From the NCBI GenBank assembly GCA_963807825.1, contig CAWEDC010000009.1:97160-161159 (forward strand): 64,000 nucleotides of DNA, given 5' to 3'. Made by a program: the position numbers and the translations under genes. Below, piece by piece: positions 31,727-39,149 of this stretch. Position 1 is the stretch's first letter, and each line of letters begins with the position of its first letter. The DNA is from Knoellia sp963807825. Lineage in GTDB: Bacteria; Actinomycetota; Actinomycetes; Actinomycetales; Dermatophilaceae. Under the pieces are notes generated by a model. It saw only the letters and a list, made by a program, of their open reading frames with translations, was not told where the DNA came from and searched no databases.

Positions 31727-32812
31727 TCACAGCGGCTCACTCGGCAGGAACACCCGGACGACTGCGCCGCCGCCAGGGGCGTCGTCGATCTCGGACCACC
31801 CGCCGTGCGCCTCGACAATGCCCTTGACGATGTAGAGGCCCAGCCCTGTGCCCGTGCCGCTCGGACCGTGCCAGAAGCGGCCGAACACCGCACGCCGTTG
31901 CTCTGCCGGGATTCCCGGACCGTCGTCGGTCACGCTGATGATGACGCCCCTGTCACCGTTGAGTGTGTGCGGTGCCGCAGCGAGGACGACCTTGCTCTGG
32001 CGATGCCGGATGGCGTTCTCGACGAGGTTGGAGATCACCTGGTCCAGTCGGTCGCTGTCGGCATAGATCTCCTCGGCGCCCGTCGCCACGCTGACCGTGA
32101 AGTCGTCCACGTCGTGACCGCCCGCGACGGCGCGATCCACATGGCGGTTCAGCATCGCCTTCGTGTCGACCGGAATCTCATGAATGCGCAGCTTCCCGGT
32201 GTCGATGCGTGAGACGTCGAGCAGATCGGTGATGAGCCGGGTGAGCCGGTCGGCGTCCGAGTCGACCGCCTCGAGCATCGTGAGGCGCTGCTCCTCGGTG
32301 AACTGGTCCCACCGGCGCAGCAGGGTCGAGGTGAAACCCTTGATCCCGGTGAGCGGTGAACGCAGTTCGTGGGCAATGGTCGAGATGAGCGCCGCGTGAT
32401 CGTGCTCGGCCCGTCGTCGCGCCTCGGCGTCCCGCACACCCAGCAGGATGGCACCGAGGGGGCCTGCTTTGCCTGCACGGAGGTACTTCGCCGTGATGAG
32501 CAGTTCCTTGCCGTCCGGCAGGAGCAGGAGCTTCTCGCGGTGCCCGGTGCGAATGCTCAGCCCACCCCACGGATCGGTGAGCGCCCACCACGACTCGCCG
32601 TTGCGCGTCTCGAGCGGCAGCACGACCCGGATGTCGCGCCCCACCATCTCGGCAGCCAGACGACCCAGGATCTGCTCTGCCCGGTGGTTGACCGATGACA
32701 CGGCACCGGTGGCGTCGGCAGTGATGAGCCCATCCGGGAGCATCTCGGCCGCCGACGAGGCAGCCGGGACCGGAACGGTGAGGTAGGAATCGGACGGGGG
32801 CGGATGAGCCAT
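31727..32812 (-). CDS. Orphan sensor histidine kinase with PAS domain
   Basis: A 361-residue soluble kinase with no membrane segment. A PAS domain spans about residues 20-130 (LITADATGAVSSVNHRAEQI). It is followed by HisKA with the phosphoacceptor in STIAHELRSPLTGIKGF and the HATPase domain with N box NLVENAIRH, G1 DDGPGIP and G2 GTGTGLGLYIVKGI. The start is ATG 32812 (MAHPPPSDSYLTVPVP). No response regulator is encoded nearby. From memory, the order rplT-rRNA methyltransferase-kinase-pheS is kept in Streptomyces, so the link with the translation cluster may be functional. A short hairpin with a CGGCATAC copy follows the stop (31689-31718). Confidence 0.9.
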   Translation of the reverse strand: MAHPPPSDSYLTVPVPAASSAAEMLPDGLITADATGAVSSVNHRAEQILGRLAAEMVGRDIRVVLPLETRNGESWWALTDPWGGLSIRTGHREKLLLLPDGKELLITAKYLRAGKAGPLGAILLGVRDAEARRRAEHDHAALISTIAHELRSPLTGIKGFTSTLLRRWDQFTEEQRLTMLEAVDSDADRLTRLITDLLDVSRIDTGKLRIHEIPVDTKAMLNRHVDRAVAGGHDVDDFTVSVATGAEEIYADSDRLDQVISNLVENAIRHRQSKVVLAAAPHTLNGDRGVIISVTDDGPGIPAEQRRAVFGRFWHGPSGTGTGLGLYIVKGIVEAHGGWSEIDDAPGGGAVVRVFLPSEPL

Positions 32813-32843
32813 GTCGCCATCCCACCACGTCCGGCCCGGATCG

Positions 32844-33638
32844 TCAGGTCCGACGCGTCGCACCGGCCGACGTGGCCAGGCAAATCGTGGCGGCCATGGC
32901 CAGGTTCAGCGACTCGACCCGCTCGTGGATCGGCACCCGCACCACGTCGCTGCACCGGTCGCGGATCTCTGCGGGCAGGCCCCAGGCCTCGTTGCCCAGG
33001 ACCCACGCGTGCGGCTGACTCACGTCGACGTCCGGCAGCAGGGTCGTGCCGACTCCGTCGGCGGCATACGTGTGTATGCCGTGTGCCGCCAGGGCGTCCA
33101 ACGTCTCGTTCACGTCGAGTCCGGAGACGACCGGCAGGTGGAAGAGGGACCCCACGGTCGAACGGACGACCTTGGGTGAGAGGACGTCGACCGAGCCGTC
33201 GGTGACGAGCACGGCGTCGGCGCCGAACGCATCGGCACCACGGATGACGGTGCCGGCGTTGCCGGGGTCGCGCACGTTGGTCAGCAGCACGACCAGTCGC
33301 GGAGCGTTCGCGAGCACCTGTTCGAGGGTGTGGGTCTGCCCGGCAACGACCGCGAGCACACCTTGCGGCGACTCGGTGTCGGACATCGCGGCCAGGACCG
33401 CGTCGTCGGTCTCGTGCAGGTGGATGTTGGCATCCTGCGCTGCCGCGATCAGGTCCTGGTGACGCTCGATCGCATCGGCGGTGACATAGATGTCATCGAC
33501 GAGCGGAGCGGCATACCGGATCGCCTCGCGCACGCCCTGCGGACCGTCGACGACGAAACGACCGGTGCGCTCACGCGCCGAACGCCGGGAGAGCGATCGC
33601 ACTGACTTGACCCGATCGGATCGGATGTTGGTCAGCAC
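32844..33638 (-). CDS. SpoU/TrmH family 23S rRNA/tRNA methyltransferase
   Basis: A SPOUT-fold 2'-O-methyltransferase of 264 residues from GTG 33638 (MLTNIRSDRVKSVRSLSRR). The N-terminal SpoU substrate-binding domain (GRFVVDGPQGVREAI) precedes the knotted catalytic domain with NVRDPGNAGTVIRGADAFG (motif 1), LGNEAWGLPAEI (motif 2) and VPIHERVESLNLAMAATI (motif 3). The target base is unknown; the location after rplT suggests 23S rRNA. The start codon and its binding site are enclosed by a 17-bp perfect inverted repeat described separately. Confidence 0.92.
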   Translation of the reverse strand: MLTNIRSDRVKSVRSLSRRSARERTGRFVVDGPQGVREAIRYAAPLVDDIYVTADAIERHQDLIAAAQDANIHLHETDDAVLAAMSDTESPQGVLAVVAGQTHTLEQVLANAPRLVVLLTNVRDPGNAGTVIRGADAFGADAVLVTDGSVDVLSPKVVRSTVGSLFHLPVVSGLDVNETLDALAAHGIHTYAADGVGTTLLPDVDVSQPHAWVLGNEAWGLPAEIRDRCSDVVRVPIHERVESLNLAMAATICLATSAGATRRT

Positions 33639-33656
33639 GGCTCTCCCGGCGTTCGG
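33578..33656 (-). promoter_or_regulatory. 17-bp perfect inverted repeat enclosing the start of the rRNA methyltransferase gene
   Basis: The arms are CCGAACGCCGGGAGAGC (33578-33594) and its exact complement at 33640-33656, with a 45-base loop. In the transcript the first arm contains the GGGAGAG ribosome binding site, and the GTG start (33638) is the second base into the loop. The second arm encodes about residues 15-20 of the protein. Folding would hide the binding site. There is no T-tract, so it is not a terminator. Likely a translational control element; the ligand, if any, is unknown. Confidence 0.7.
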
Positions 33657-33678
33657 TGGTGCGAGCGGACTCGCAGGC

Positions 33679-34065
33679 TCAGACGGCAGCCTTGTCGACG
33701 ACCGGCTGGGCCGGAACGTTCGCCTTGGCGATCTCGACGAGGGCCACGAAGGCCGGCATGTCGTTGACGGCGAGCTCGGCGAGCATGCGACGGTCAACCT
33801 CGATCTCAGCGATCTTGAGACCCTGGATGAGGCGGTTGTAGGTCATGCCGTTGGCGCGGGCCGCAGCGTTGATGCGCTGGATCCACAGACGACGGAAGTC
33901 ACCCTTGCGGGCGCGACGGTCGCGGTAGGCGTAGCCGAGGGAGTGAGTGACCTGCTCCTTGGCCTTGCGGTAGAGACGGGACCGCTGACCGCGGTAACCA
34001 CTCGCGCGCTCGAGGACGACCCGGCGCTTCTTATGGGCATTTACTGCCCGCTTCACGCGTGCCAC
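33679..34065 (-). CDS. rplT: 50S ribosomal protein L20
   Basis: 128 residues, the normal length, with the family sequence MARVKRAVNAHKKRRVVLE, GYRGQRSRLYRKAKEQV and WIQRINAAARANGMTYNRL. L20 binds 23S rRNA early in 50S assembly. Third gene of infC-rpmI-rplT. The following methyltransferase begins 41 bases after its stop. Confidence 0.98.
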   Translation of the reverse strand: MARVKRAVNAHKKRRVVLERASGYRGQRSRLYRKAKEQVTHSLGYAYRDRRARKGDFRRLWIQRINAAARANGMTYNRLIQGLKIAEIEVDRRMLAELAVNDMPAFVALVEIAKANVPAQPVVDKAAV

Positions 34066-34107
34066 GTGAGACTCCTTGCTGTTCTTGGACGTTGGGGGTG
34101 TGCCGGC

Positions 34108-34302
34108 TCAGATGCCGAGAAGCTTCTTGACCTTCTTGACGTCGGCCTTGGACACGAGAACGTCCTTGCTGAGGGCGCGGGCCTTCTGGGGGGTCTTCTC
34201 GTGGAACTTGTGGACGTGACCGGCCTGCTCGCGCATGACCTTGCCGGAACCGGTGACGCGGAAGCGCTTCTTGGTGCCGCTGTGGGTCTTGTTCTTCGGC
34301 AT
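34108..34302 (-). CDS. rpmI: 50S ribosomal protein L35
   Basis: 64 residues, full length: MPKNKTHSGTKKRFRVTGSG followed by AGHVHKFHEKTPQKAR and ending KKLLGI. Basic throughout, as expected. Lies between infC and rplT with gaps of about 63 and 42 bases. Confidence 0.98.
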   Translation of the reverse strand: MPKNKTHSGTKKRFRVTGSGKVMREQAGHVHKFHEKTPQKARALSKDVLVSKADVKKVKKLLGI

Positions 34303-34365
34303 GGCTGCCGATCTCCTTCGCTGTCGGTGCTGCTGTGGTGCTGCTGTGAAATCTGTGGTTGGCGC

Positions 34366-35322
34366 CTATTCGGCGGCAACGGCCTTCTTCGGGGCCTTGG
34401 GCTTCGAGTCGACCTTGTCGGCCGGCTTGGGCTTGGCAGCCGGCTTCGGCTTCGCGGGCGCTGCTGCGGGCTTCGCGACGGGCTTGGCCGCAGCAACCGG
34501 CTTGGCTTCGACGGCGGGCTTGGCTGCAGGGACCGGCTTGGTCTCGACGACCGGTGCGGCCTCGACAACGGGCTCGGCCTCAACGACCGGCTCGGCCTCA
34601 ACGACCGGCTCGGCTTCGACGACGGGCTCAGCCTCGACGACGGGCTCGGCGACCGGCGCGGTCTCGACGACCTCGGCGGACTGCTCTGCTTCCATCGCCG
34701 CAGCGATCTCGTCATCGAGCTCGTTCTGCGAGTCCTGCACATCGGGCTCGGCTGCCTGGCTGGCATCCGCGCTGTCGTGCTTCTTGCGACGCTGCTCGGC
34801 GCGGGCCTCGGACTTCTTCTTCGTCGGACCCAGCACCATGATCATGTTGCGACCATCCTGCTTCGGAGCGGACTCCACGGTGCCCAACTCGATGACGTCT
34901 TCGGCCAGCTTCTGGAGGAGGCGGTAACCGAGTTCGGGGCGCGACTGCTCGCGACCACGGAACATGATCGTGACCTTGACCTTGTCGCCGCCACCGAGGA
35001 ACCGAACGACGTGGCCCTTCTTGGTGGCGTAGTCGTGCGGGTCGATCTTCGGGCGGAGCTTGATCTCCTTGATGACCGTGTTGACCTGGTTCTTGCGCGC
35101 TTCTCGGGCCTTCATGGCGGCTTCGTACTTGTACTTGCCGAAGTCCATGAGCTTGGCGACCGGCGGCTTGGCCATGGGGGCCACCTCGACCAGGTCGAGG
35201 TCTGCTTCGGCCGCGAGACGCAGAGCATCTTCGACGCGGACAATGCCGACCTGCTCGCCGTTGGGGCCAACCAACCGCACTTCCGGAACCCGGATGCGGT
35301 CGTTGATACGAGGCTCGCTGAT
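34366..35322 (-). CDS. infC: Translation initiation factor IF-3 with long Ala/Pro/Glu/Lys C-terminal extension; ATC start
   Basis: IF-3 binds the 30S subunit and checks the start codon. The core (about residues 1-185) begins ISEPRINDRIRVPEV and includes VAKLMDFGKYKYEAAMKARE and LRPKIDPHDYATKKGHV. The initiator is ATC at 35322, placed 6 bases after AGAAGGAG. A non-canonical start is known for infC in other bacteria (AUU in E. coli), where it gives autoregulation. The remaining ~130 residues are low complexity: five tandem VVEAEP/VVEAAP units followed by KPAAKPK repeats. An in-frame ATG at 35457 would only translate the leader hairpin and is rejected. Confidence 0.93.
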   Translation of the reverse strand: MSEPRINDRIRVPEVRLVGPNGEQVGIVRVEDALRLAAEADLDLVEVAPMAKPPVAKLMDFGKYKYEAAMKAREARKNQVNTVIKEIKLRPKIDPHDYATKKGHVVRFLGGGDKVKVTIMFRGREQSRPELGYRLLQKLAEDVIELGTVESAPKQDGRNMIMVLGPTKKKSEARAEQRRKKHDSADASQAAEPDVQDSQNELDDEIAAAMEAEQSAEVVETAPVAEPVVEAEPVVEAEPVVEAEPVVEAEPVVEAAPVVETKPVPAAKPAVEAKPVAAAKPVAKPAAAPAKPKPAAKPKPADKVDSKPKAPKKAVAAE

Positions 35323-35361
35323 GTCGAACTCCTTCTGAAGGGAACTGAAGACTGTGCTGTG

Positions 35362-35406
35362 GCCCGAAAACGAGAAAAGGCTCCTCGCGCAGCGCACGAG
35401 AAGCCT
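35362..35406 (-). terminator. Terminator-like hairpin (attenuator) in the infC leader
   Basis: In the transcript, AGGCTTCTCGTGCGC pairs with TGCGCGAGGAGCCT (13 pairs, two of them G-U), followed by TTTTCTCGTTTTCGGGCC. This sits about 50 bases upstream of the infC start and about 150 bases downstream of the likely promoter. The run after the stem nearly matches the one after the rRNA operon terminator (5701-5733). A conditional terminator controlling infC-rpmI-rplT is likely. Confidence 0.7.
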
Positions 35407-35557
35407 CACATCCGTCCACGAAAACACCGACAGCAGAACTTCTGCCGTGGATCGCATGGAGAACCCGGCGACCTGAGGTCGACGCGGGTGGAAGCGAACT
35501 TCACTTGCGCACTGTGTTCACCATCTGGCGGGTGGTGACACAGCCGGTCCGGCAGCA

Positions 35558-35586
35558 AGGTTAGCAGTCAGGCGCCATGGGACCAA
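35558..35586 (-). promoter_or_regulatory. Probable promoter of the infC operon
   Basis: On the minus strand TTGGTC (35586-35581) is followed after 17 bases by TAACCT (35563-35558). It is about 236 bases upstream of the infC start. The transcript would contain the leader hairpin at 35378-35406. A CGGCATAC octamer lies just upstream at 35593-35600. Confidence 0.55.
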
Positions 35587-35785
35587 TTCGGCGTATGCCG
35601 CCCCCTTCCGTGCCGCTGCGCCCCGACACAAGAGCCCCGCGGCGTCGTCCGGGATGTGCGTCCGACCGGAGGACTGCGCGCACCGAAAATGCGAGGTGAC
35701 AGACCTCGGGAAGGCGGCGCGCAGCCGGAGGGCGGCTAGCGCATCCCGCACGACGCAAGGGGCGAACCCGAGGGGCCGCGGCGGG

Positions 35786-36473
35786 TCAGGTGATGCGGAA
35801 GGCCAGGCCGTCGATGCGGGCGCGGAGCTCGCCGTCGGTGGCGAGGCGCTCCCCCACGCGGGTGGCGATCTGCTGGATCTCGGCCGGGGTCGAGGCCTTC
35901 GGTCAGCTCGAGGACGAGGCCGAGGATGCCTTGGCCGGTGGGGGCGCCCTCCTCGATGCGGTGGGTGCGGACCGCGGGTTCCTCGGCGAGGGCTGCTGCC
36001 ACGGCCTTGGCGACGAAGGGGTCTTCGTGTGGGATGAGCCATTCACGTTCTTGGGCGAGGGCCCAGACCATGGAGGGGCGCAACGCGCGGGTGAGTGGGC
36101 CGGCGACGTCGATGACGATGACGTCGCAGAGTTCGCTCACAGCGGCCTGAGCGGCCCGGCCGGAGGTGACGGGGACGGGTCGGGCCTGCGGGTCCCAGGC
36201 GGCGAGGGTGGCGAGGCTGGTGAAGACCGGCAGGGCGCGTTCTCCGTCGGGGGCGACGAGGGTGACGGCGGCCATGTCGGTCTGCTTGTCGACGGTCAGC
36301 CCGTCCTGGACCTCGGTCTCCACGGGCTCGGCGACGATGGGGACGAGCAGCCGGGCCCCCTGCAGGGCGGCCATGAGGGCGCTCGCGTCACCCGCCTCAA
36401 GGGCAGCGGTGAGGGCCGGGTCGGCCGCGCCTTCGTCACCCTCGAAGCCGGTGAAGACGAGGTCGCGGGTCAT
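35786..36473 (-). CDS. SseB family protein, one frameshift
   Basis: About 229 residues. The first two thirds match the SseB N-terminal domain found in actinobacterial proteins: LMAALQGARLLVPIVAEP, DMAAVTLVAPDGERALPVFTS, and WLIPHEDPFVAKAVA. The frame shifts by one extra C in a run near 35886; after it the protein continues AEIQQIATRVGERLATDGELRARIDGLAF-type sequence to a stop at 35786. Function of the family is poorly defined (enhanced serine sensitivity in E. coli). It overlaps the priA start by four bases, so it belongs to the his transcript. Confidence 0.8.
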
Positions 36474-37204
36474 GGGCGACCGGCGACGTCGAGTGCGTCA
36501 GGGAGCGTGAAGGCGCCGCGATAGAGGGCGGATCCGGTGATGGCCCCCTCGACTCCTTCGCCGACCATGGTGCGGAGGGCTTCGATGTCGGCCAGGGTCG
36601 AGACGCCACCGGAGGCGATGATCGGCCGGTCGGTGCGGGCGCACACGTCGCGCAGGAGGTCGAGGTTGGGGCCCTTGAGCATGCCGTCCTTGTTGACGTC
36701 GGTGACGACGTAGCGGGCGCAGCCCTCGGAGTCGAGGCGCGCAAGGGTCTCCCACAGGTCGCCGCCCTCCTGCGTCCAGCCTCGTGCGGCCAGGGTCGTG
36801 CCGCGCACGTCGAGCCCCACGGCGATGCGGTCACCGTGCTCGGCGATCGCGCTGGCCGTCCACTCGGGGTTCTCGAGGGCCGCGGTGCCGAGGTTGACCC
36901 GGCGGCAGCCGGTCGCGAGCGCGCGGTCGAGAGTCTCCGCGTCGCGGATTCCGCCGCTCATCTCCACGTCGATGTCGAGCTGTCCGACGATCTGGGCGAG
37001 CAGCTCGGCGTTGTCGCCACGACCGAACGCTGCGTCGAGGTCCACGAGGTGCAACCACTCGGCGCCCTGCTCCTGCCACCGCAGGGCGGCCTCGACCGGC
37101 TCACCGAACTCGCCGCCGGACCCGGCAACACCTTGGACGAGTTGGACGGCACGCCCTCCGGCGACGTCGACGGCGGGCAGGAGCTGGAGGCGAGGGGAGG
37201 TCAT
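36470..37204 (-). CDS. priA: Phosphoribosyl isomerase (HisA; bifunctional PriA in actinobacteria)
   Basis: TIM-barrel isomerase of 244 residues: LLPAVDVAGGRAVQLVQG with the catalytic aspartate, EMSGGIRD, NLGTAALENPEW, VTDVNKDGMLKGPNL with the second catalytic aspartate, and IASGGVSTLADIEAL. In many actinobacteria this enzyme also does the TrpF reaction (PriA); no trpF is visible here, but the window is too small to judge. Downstream of hisH by 68 bases; hisF is not in this window. Confidence 0.94.
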   Translation of the reverse strand: MTSPRLQLLPAVDVAGGRAVQLVQGVAGSGGEFGEPVEAALRWQEQGAEWLHLVDLDAAFGRGDNAELLAQIVGQLDIDVEMSGGIRDAETLDRALATGCRRVNLGTAALENPEWTASAIAEHGDRIAVGLDVRGTTLAARGWTQEGGDLWETLARLDSEGCARYVVTDVNKDGMLKGPNLDLLRDVCARTDRPIIASGGVSTLADIEALRTMVGEGVEGAITGSALYRGAFTLPDALDVAGRP

Positions 37205-37272
37205 GGCACCTTCACTGTTGAGTCACGGTCGGAGTGTGAAACGTGGGGTTCTGCGTGGTTGGACGTGGCCGC

Positions 37273-37917
37273 TCAGAGCGACCGGACCCAGTTCTCGAGC
37301 AGGTGCAGGCCTGCCTCACCCGACTTCTCGGGGTGGAACTGGGTGGCTGACAGGGGGCCGTTCTCGACAGCGGCGACGAAACGCTCGCCGTGCGTTGCGT
37401 GCGTGACGCGAGGGGCCACGACCGCGAAGGCTCCGGTGGGTTCGGGAAGCGTCCAGGTGCGGACGGCATACGAGTGCACGAAGTAGAAGCGCTCGGACTC
37501 GACCCCGGCAAAGAGCGACGAGCCGTCAGGCACCTCGACCTCGGTCCAGCCCATGTGCGGGACGATCGGCGCCTGCAGTCGCTCAACCGTTCCGGGCCAC
37601 TCGGCGAGGCCCTCCTCGGTCGTGCCACTGGGCTCCGTCGAGGACTCGAAGAGTGCCTGCATTCCGACGCAGACGCCGAGGACCGGGCGGCCACCGGCGA
37701 GGCGGACGTCGACGATGCGGGGCGCTTCGGCCGCGCGCATTCCGCGGACGCAGGCGTGGAAGTTGCCCACGCCCGGCAGGAAGAGCCCGTCGGCGTCGAG
37801 CGCCCGCCCGCGATCGGCGGTGAGCTCGACCTGGGCGCCGACCTGCTCGAGCGCCCGAACCGCGCTGTGGACGTTGCCGCTGCCATGGTCGAGGACGACG
37901 ACCCGGCGACCGGTCAT
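37273..37917 (-). CDS. hisH: Imidazole glycerol phosphate synthase glutaminase subunit
   Basis: Class I glutamine amidotransferase of 214 residues that feeds ammonia to HisF. Start ATG 37917 (MTGRRVVVLDHGSGNVHS). The catalytic cysteine is in PVLGVCVGMQALFE, and His/Glu in SATQFHPEKSG. The oxyanion region LPGVGNFHACVRGM is intact. The start overlaps the stop of the unknown his-cluster gene (ATGA). Confidence 0.95.
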   Translation of the reverse strand: MTGRRVVVLDHGSGNVHSAVRALEQVGAQVELTADRGRALDADGLFLPGVGNFHACVRGMRAAEAPRIVDVRLAGGRPVLGVCVGMQALFESSTEPSGTTEEGLAEWPGTVERLQAPIVPHMGWTEVEVPDGSSLFAGVESERFYFVHSYAVRTWTLPEPTGAFAVVAPRVTHATHGERFVAAVENGPLSATQFHPEKSGEAGLHLLENWVRSL

Positions 37918-38540
37918 CGCTCGGTCTCCGAGCGGTGCGCTGCCTCCTCGGCGACGAGCGCGTCGAAGGCTGCGATGGATCGGGGGCTGGGGTCGATGCG
38001 CTCGTGGCTCTCGTCGGTCGCGCCGAGGAGGAGCTCCTCGCCGGGCAGGCCGAGCAGACGCATGAGTCCGATGAGGACGTCGAGCGGCTGCCCCTGGGTG
38101 TCGGCAAAGTGTTCGGTGATCGCGGCGGCGGTCGTGCGAGAGCGCGCACCGGCCACGTCGACGATGAGCCCCGCCGGCAGGGCAGGAAGGTCGGGGGTGC
38201 GGCGGACACCGGTGCCCGGCTCCCACACGATCCACCGCTGCTCGAGACGCCATCCACGTGCCTGGACCGTCACCACGGCGCACCCGTCGATGACGAACAG
38301 TCCGATGGCCGGCCGGTGGCGAGTGGGGACCCGTCGGGCGGCGAGGATCTCGAGCCCGACGTCGTAGGGCGCGACCGACAGGGCCCTGTCCTCGGCGAGG
38401 TAGACGCCGGTCCATCCGGCGAGGGGGACGACGCGCACGGCCACGAGACCGCGCCGGACCCAGCGGGCCGACGCCGCAGCCCCTCCTCGGACGAGGACGA
38501 CACCGTGCCCGAGCTCTGGTGTCTGGTCAGGGGTGGCCAC
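37914..38540 (-). CDS. Uncharacterised protein of the his operon
   Basis: A 208-residue protein between hisB and hisH, coupled to hisH by a four-base overlap and 3 bases from hisB. I do not recognise the family. It has no signal or membrane segment. The N-terminal half is beta-rich (LGHGVVLVRGGAAASARWVRR, WTGVYLAEDRALSVAPYDVGLE) and contains a Trp-rich segment (ARGWRLEQRWIVWEPGTG). The C-terminal half is helical (ITEHFADTQGQPLDVLIGLM). Coupling suggests it acts with IGP dehydratase, HisH or their regulation, but that is only context. Confidence 0.75.
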   Translation of the reverse strand: MATPDQTPELGHGVVLVRGGAAASARWVRRGLVAVRVVPLAGWTGVYLAEDRALSVAPYDVGLEILAARRVPTRHRPAIGLFVIDGCAVVTVQARGWRLEQRWIVWEPGTGVRRTPDLPALPAGLIVDVAGARSRTTAAAITEHFADTQGQPLDVLIGLMRLLGLPGEELLLGATDESHERIDPSPRSIAAFDALVAEEAAHRSETER

Positions 38541-38543
38541 GGC

Positions 38544-39149
38544 TCAGAGCGCACCCTTGGCACTCGGGATGCCCTGGACGCGGGGGTCGCTTTCGACGGC
38601 AGCACGCAGCGCGCGGGCGACTGCCTTGAACTGGGCTTCGACGATGTGGTGCGGGTCGCGGCCCGCGAGAACGCGCACGTGCAGCGCGATGCCCGCGTGG
38701 TAGGCGAACGACTCAAGGACGTGACGCGTCAGCGAGCCGACATAGTTGCCGCCGATGACGACGTACTCCTGGCCCGCGGGCTCCCCTGTGTGCACGACGT
38801 AGGGCCGACCGGCGACGTCGACGACCGCGTGGACGAGCGCCTCGTCGAGCGGCACGGTGGCGTCACCGAAGCGGGAGATGCCGCTCTTGTCGCCGAGGGC
38901 TTCACGCAATGCGTCGCCGAGCACGATCGCGACGTCCTCGACCGTGTGGTGGGCGTCGACATCGACGTCGCCCGTGGCCCGAACGTGCAGGTCGATGAGC
39001 GAGTGCTTGGCGAACGACAGGAGCATGTGGTCGTAGAACCGGACTCCGGTGCTCACGTCGCCGACGCCGGTGCCGTCGAGGTCGAGGGTCAGCTCGACGC
39101 TGCTCTCCGAGGTGGAACGCGTCACCGTCGCGGTGCGGTTGCTGGTCAC
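38544..39149 (-). CDS. hisB: Imidazoleglycerol-phosphate dehydratase
   Basis: Monofunctional HisB of 201 residues from GTG 39149 (MTSNRTATVTRSTSESSVE). The two manganese-binding histidine motifs are DAHHTVEDVAIVLG and the later FAYHAGIALHVRV/DPHHIVEAQFKA segments; GVRFYDHMLLSFAKHS is also diagnostic. The GTG overlaps the hisC stop. It has no phosphatase domain, so histidinol-phosphate phosphatase must be elsewhere. Confidence 0.96.
   Translation of the reverse strand: MTSNRTATVTRSTSESSVELTLDLDGTGVGDVSTGVRFYDHMLLSFAKHSLIDLHVRATGDVDVDAHHTVEDVAIVLGDALREALGDKSGISRFGDATVPLDEALVHAVVDVAGRPYVVHTGEPAGQEYVVIGGNYVGSLTRHVLESFAYHAGIALHVRVLAGRDPHHIVEAQFKAVARALRAAVESDPRVQGIPSAKGAL

Noticed and set aside
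34555..34650. Short tandem DNA repeat resembling an array
   Set aside because: It encodes the VVEAEP hexads of the IF-3 tail in frame; units are 18-24 bases without spacers, so it is not a CRISPR array.
35323..35457. ATG-initiated N-terminal extension of IF-3
   Set aside because: The 45 codons translate the leader hairpin and give a non-IF-3 sequence, whereas the ATC at 35322 has a proper ribosome binding site and begins exactly at the conserved ISEPRIN.
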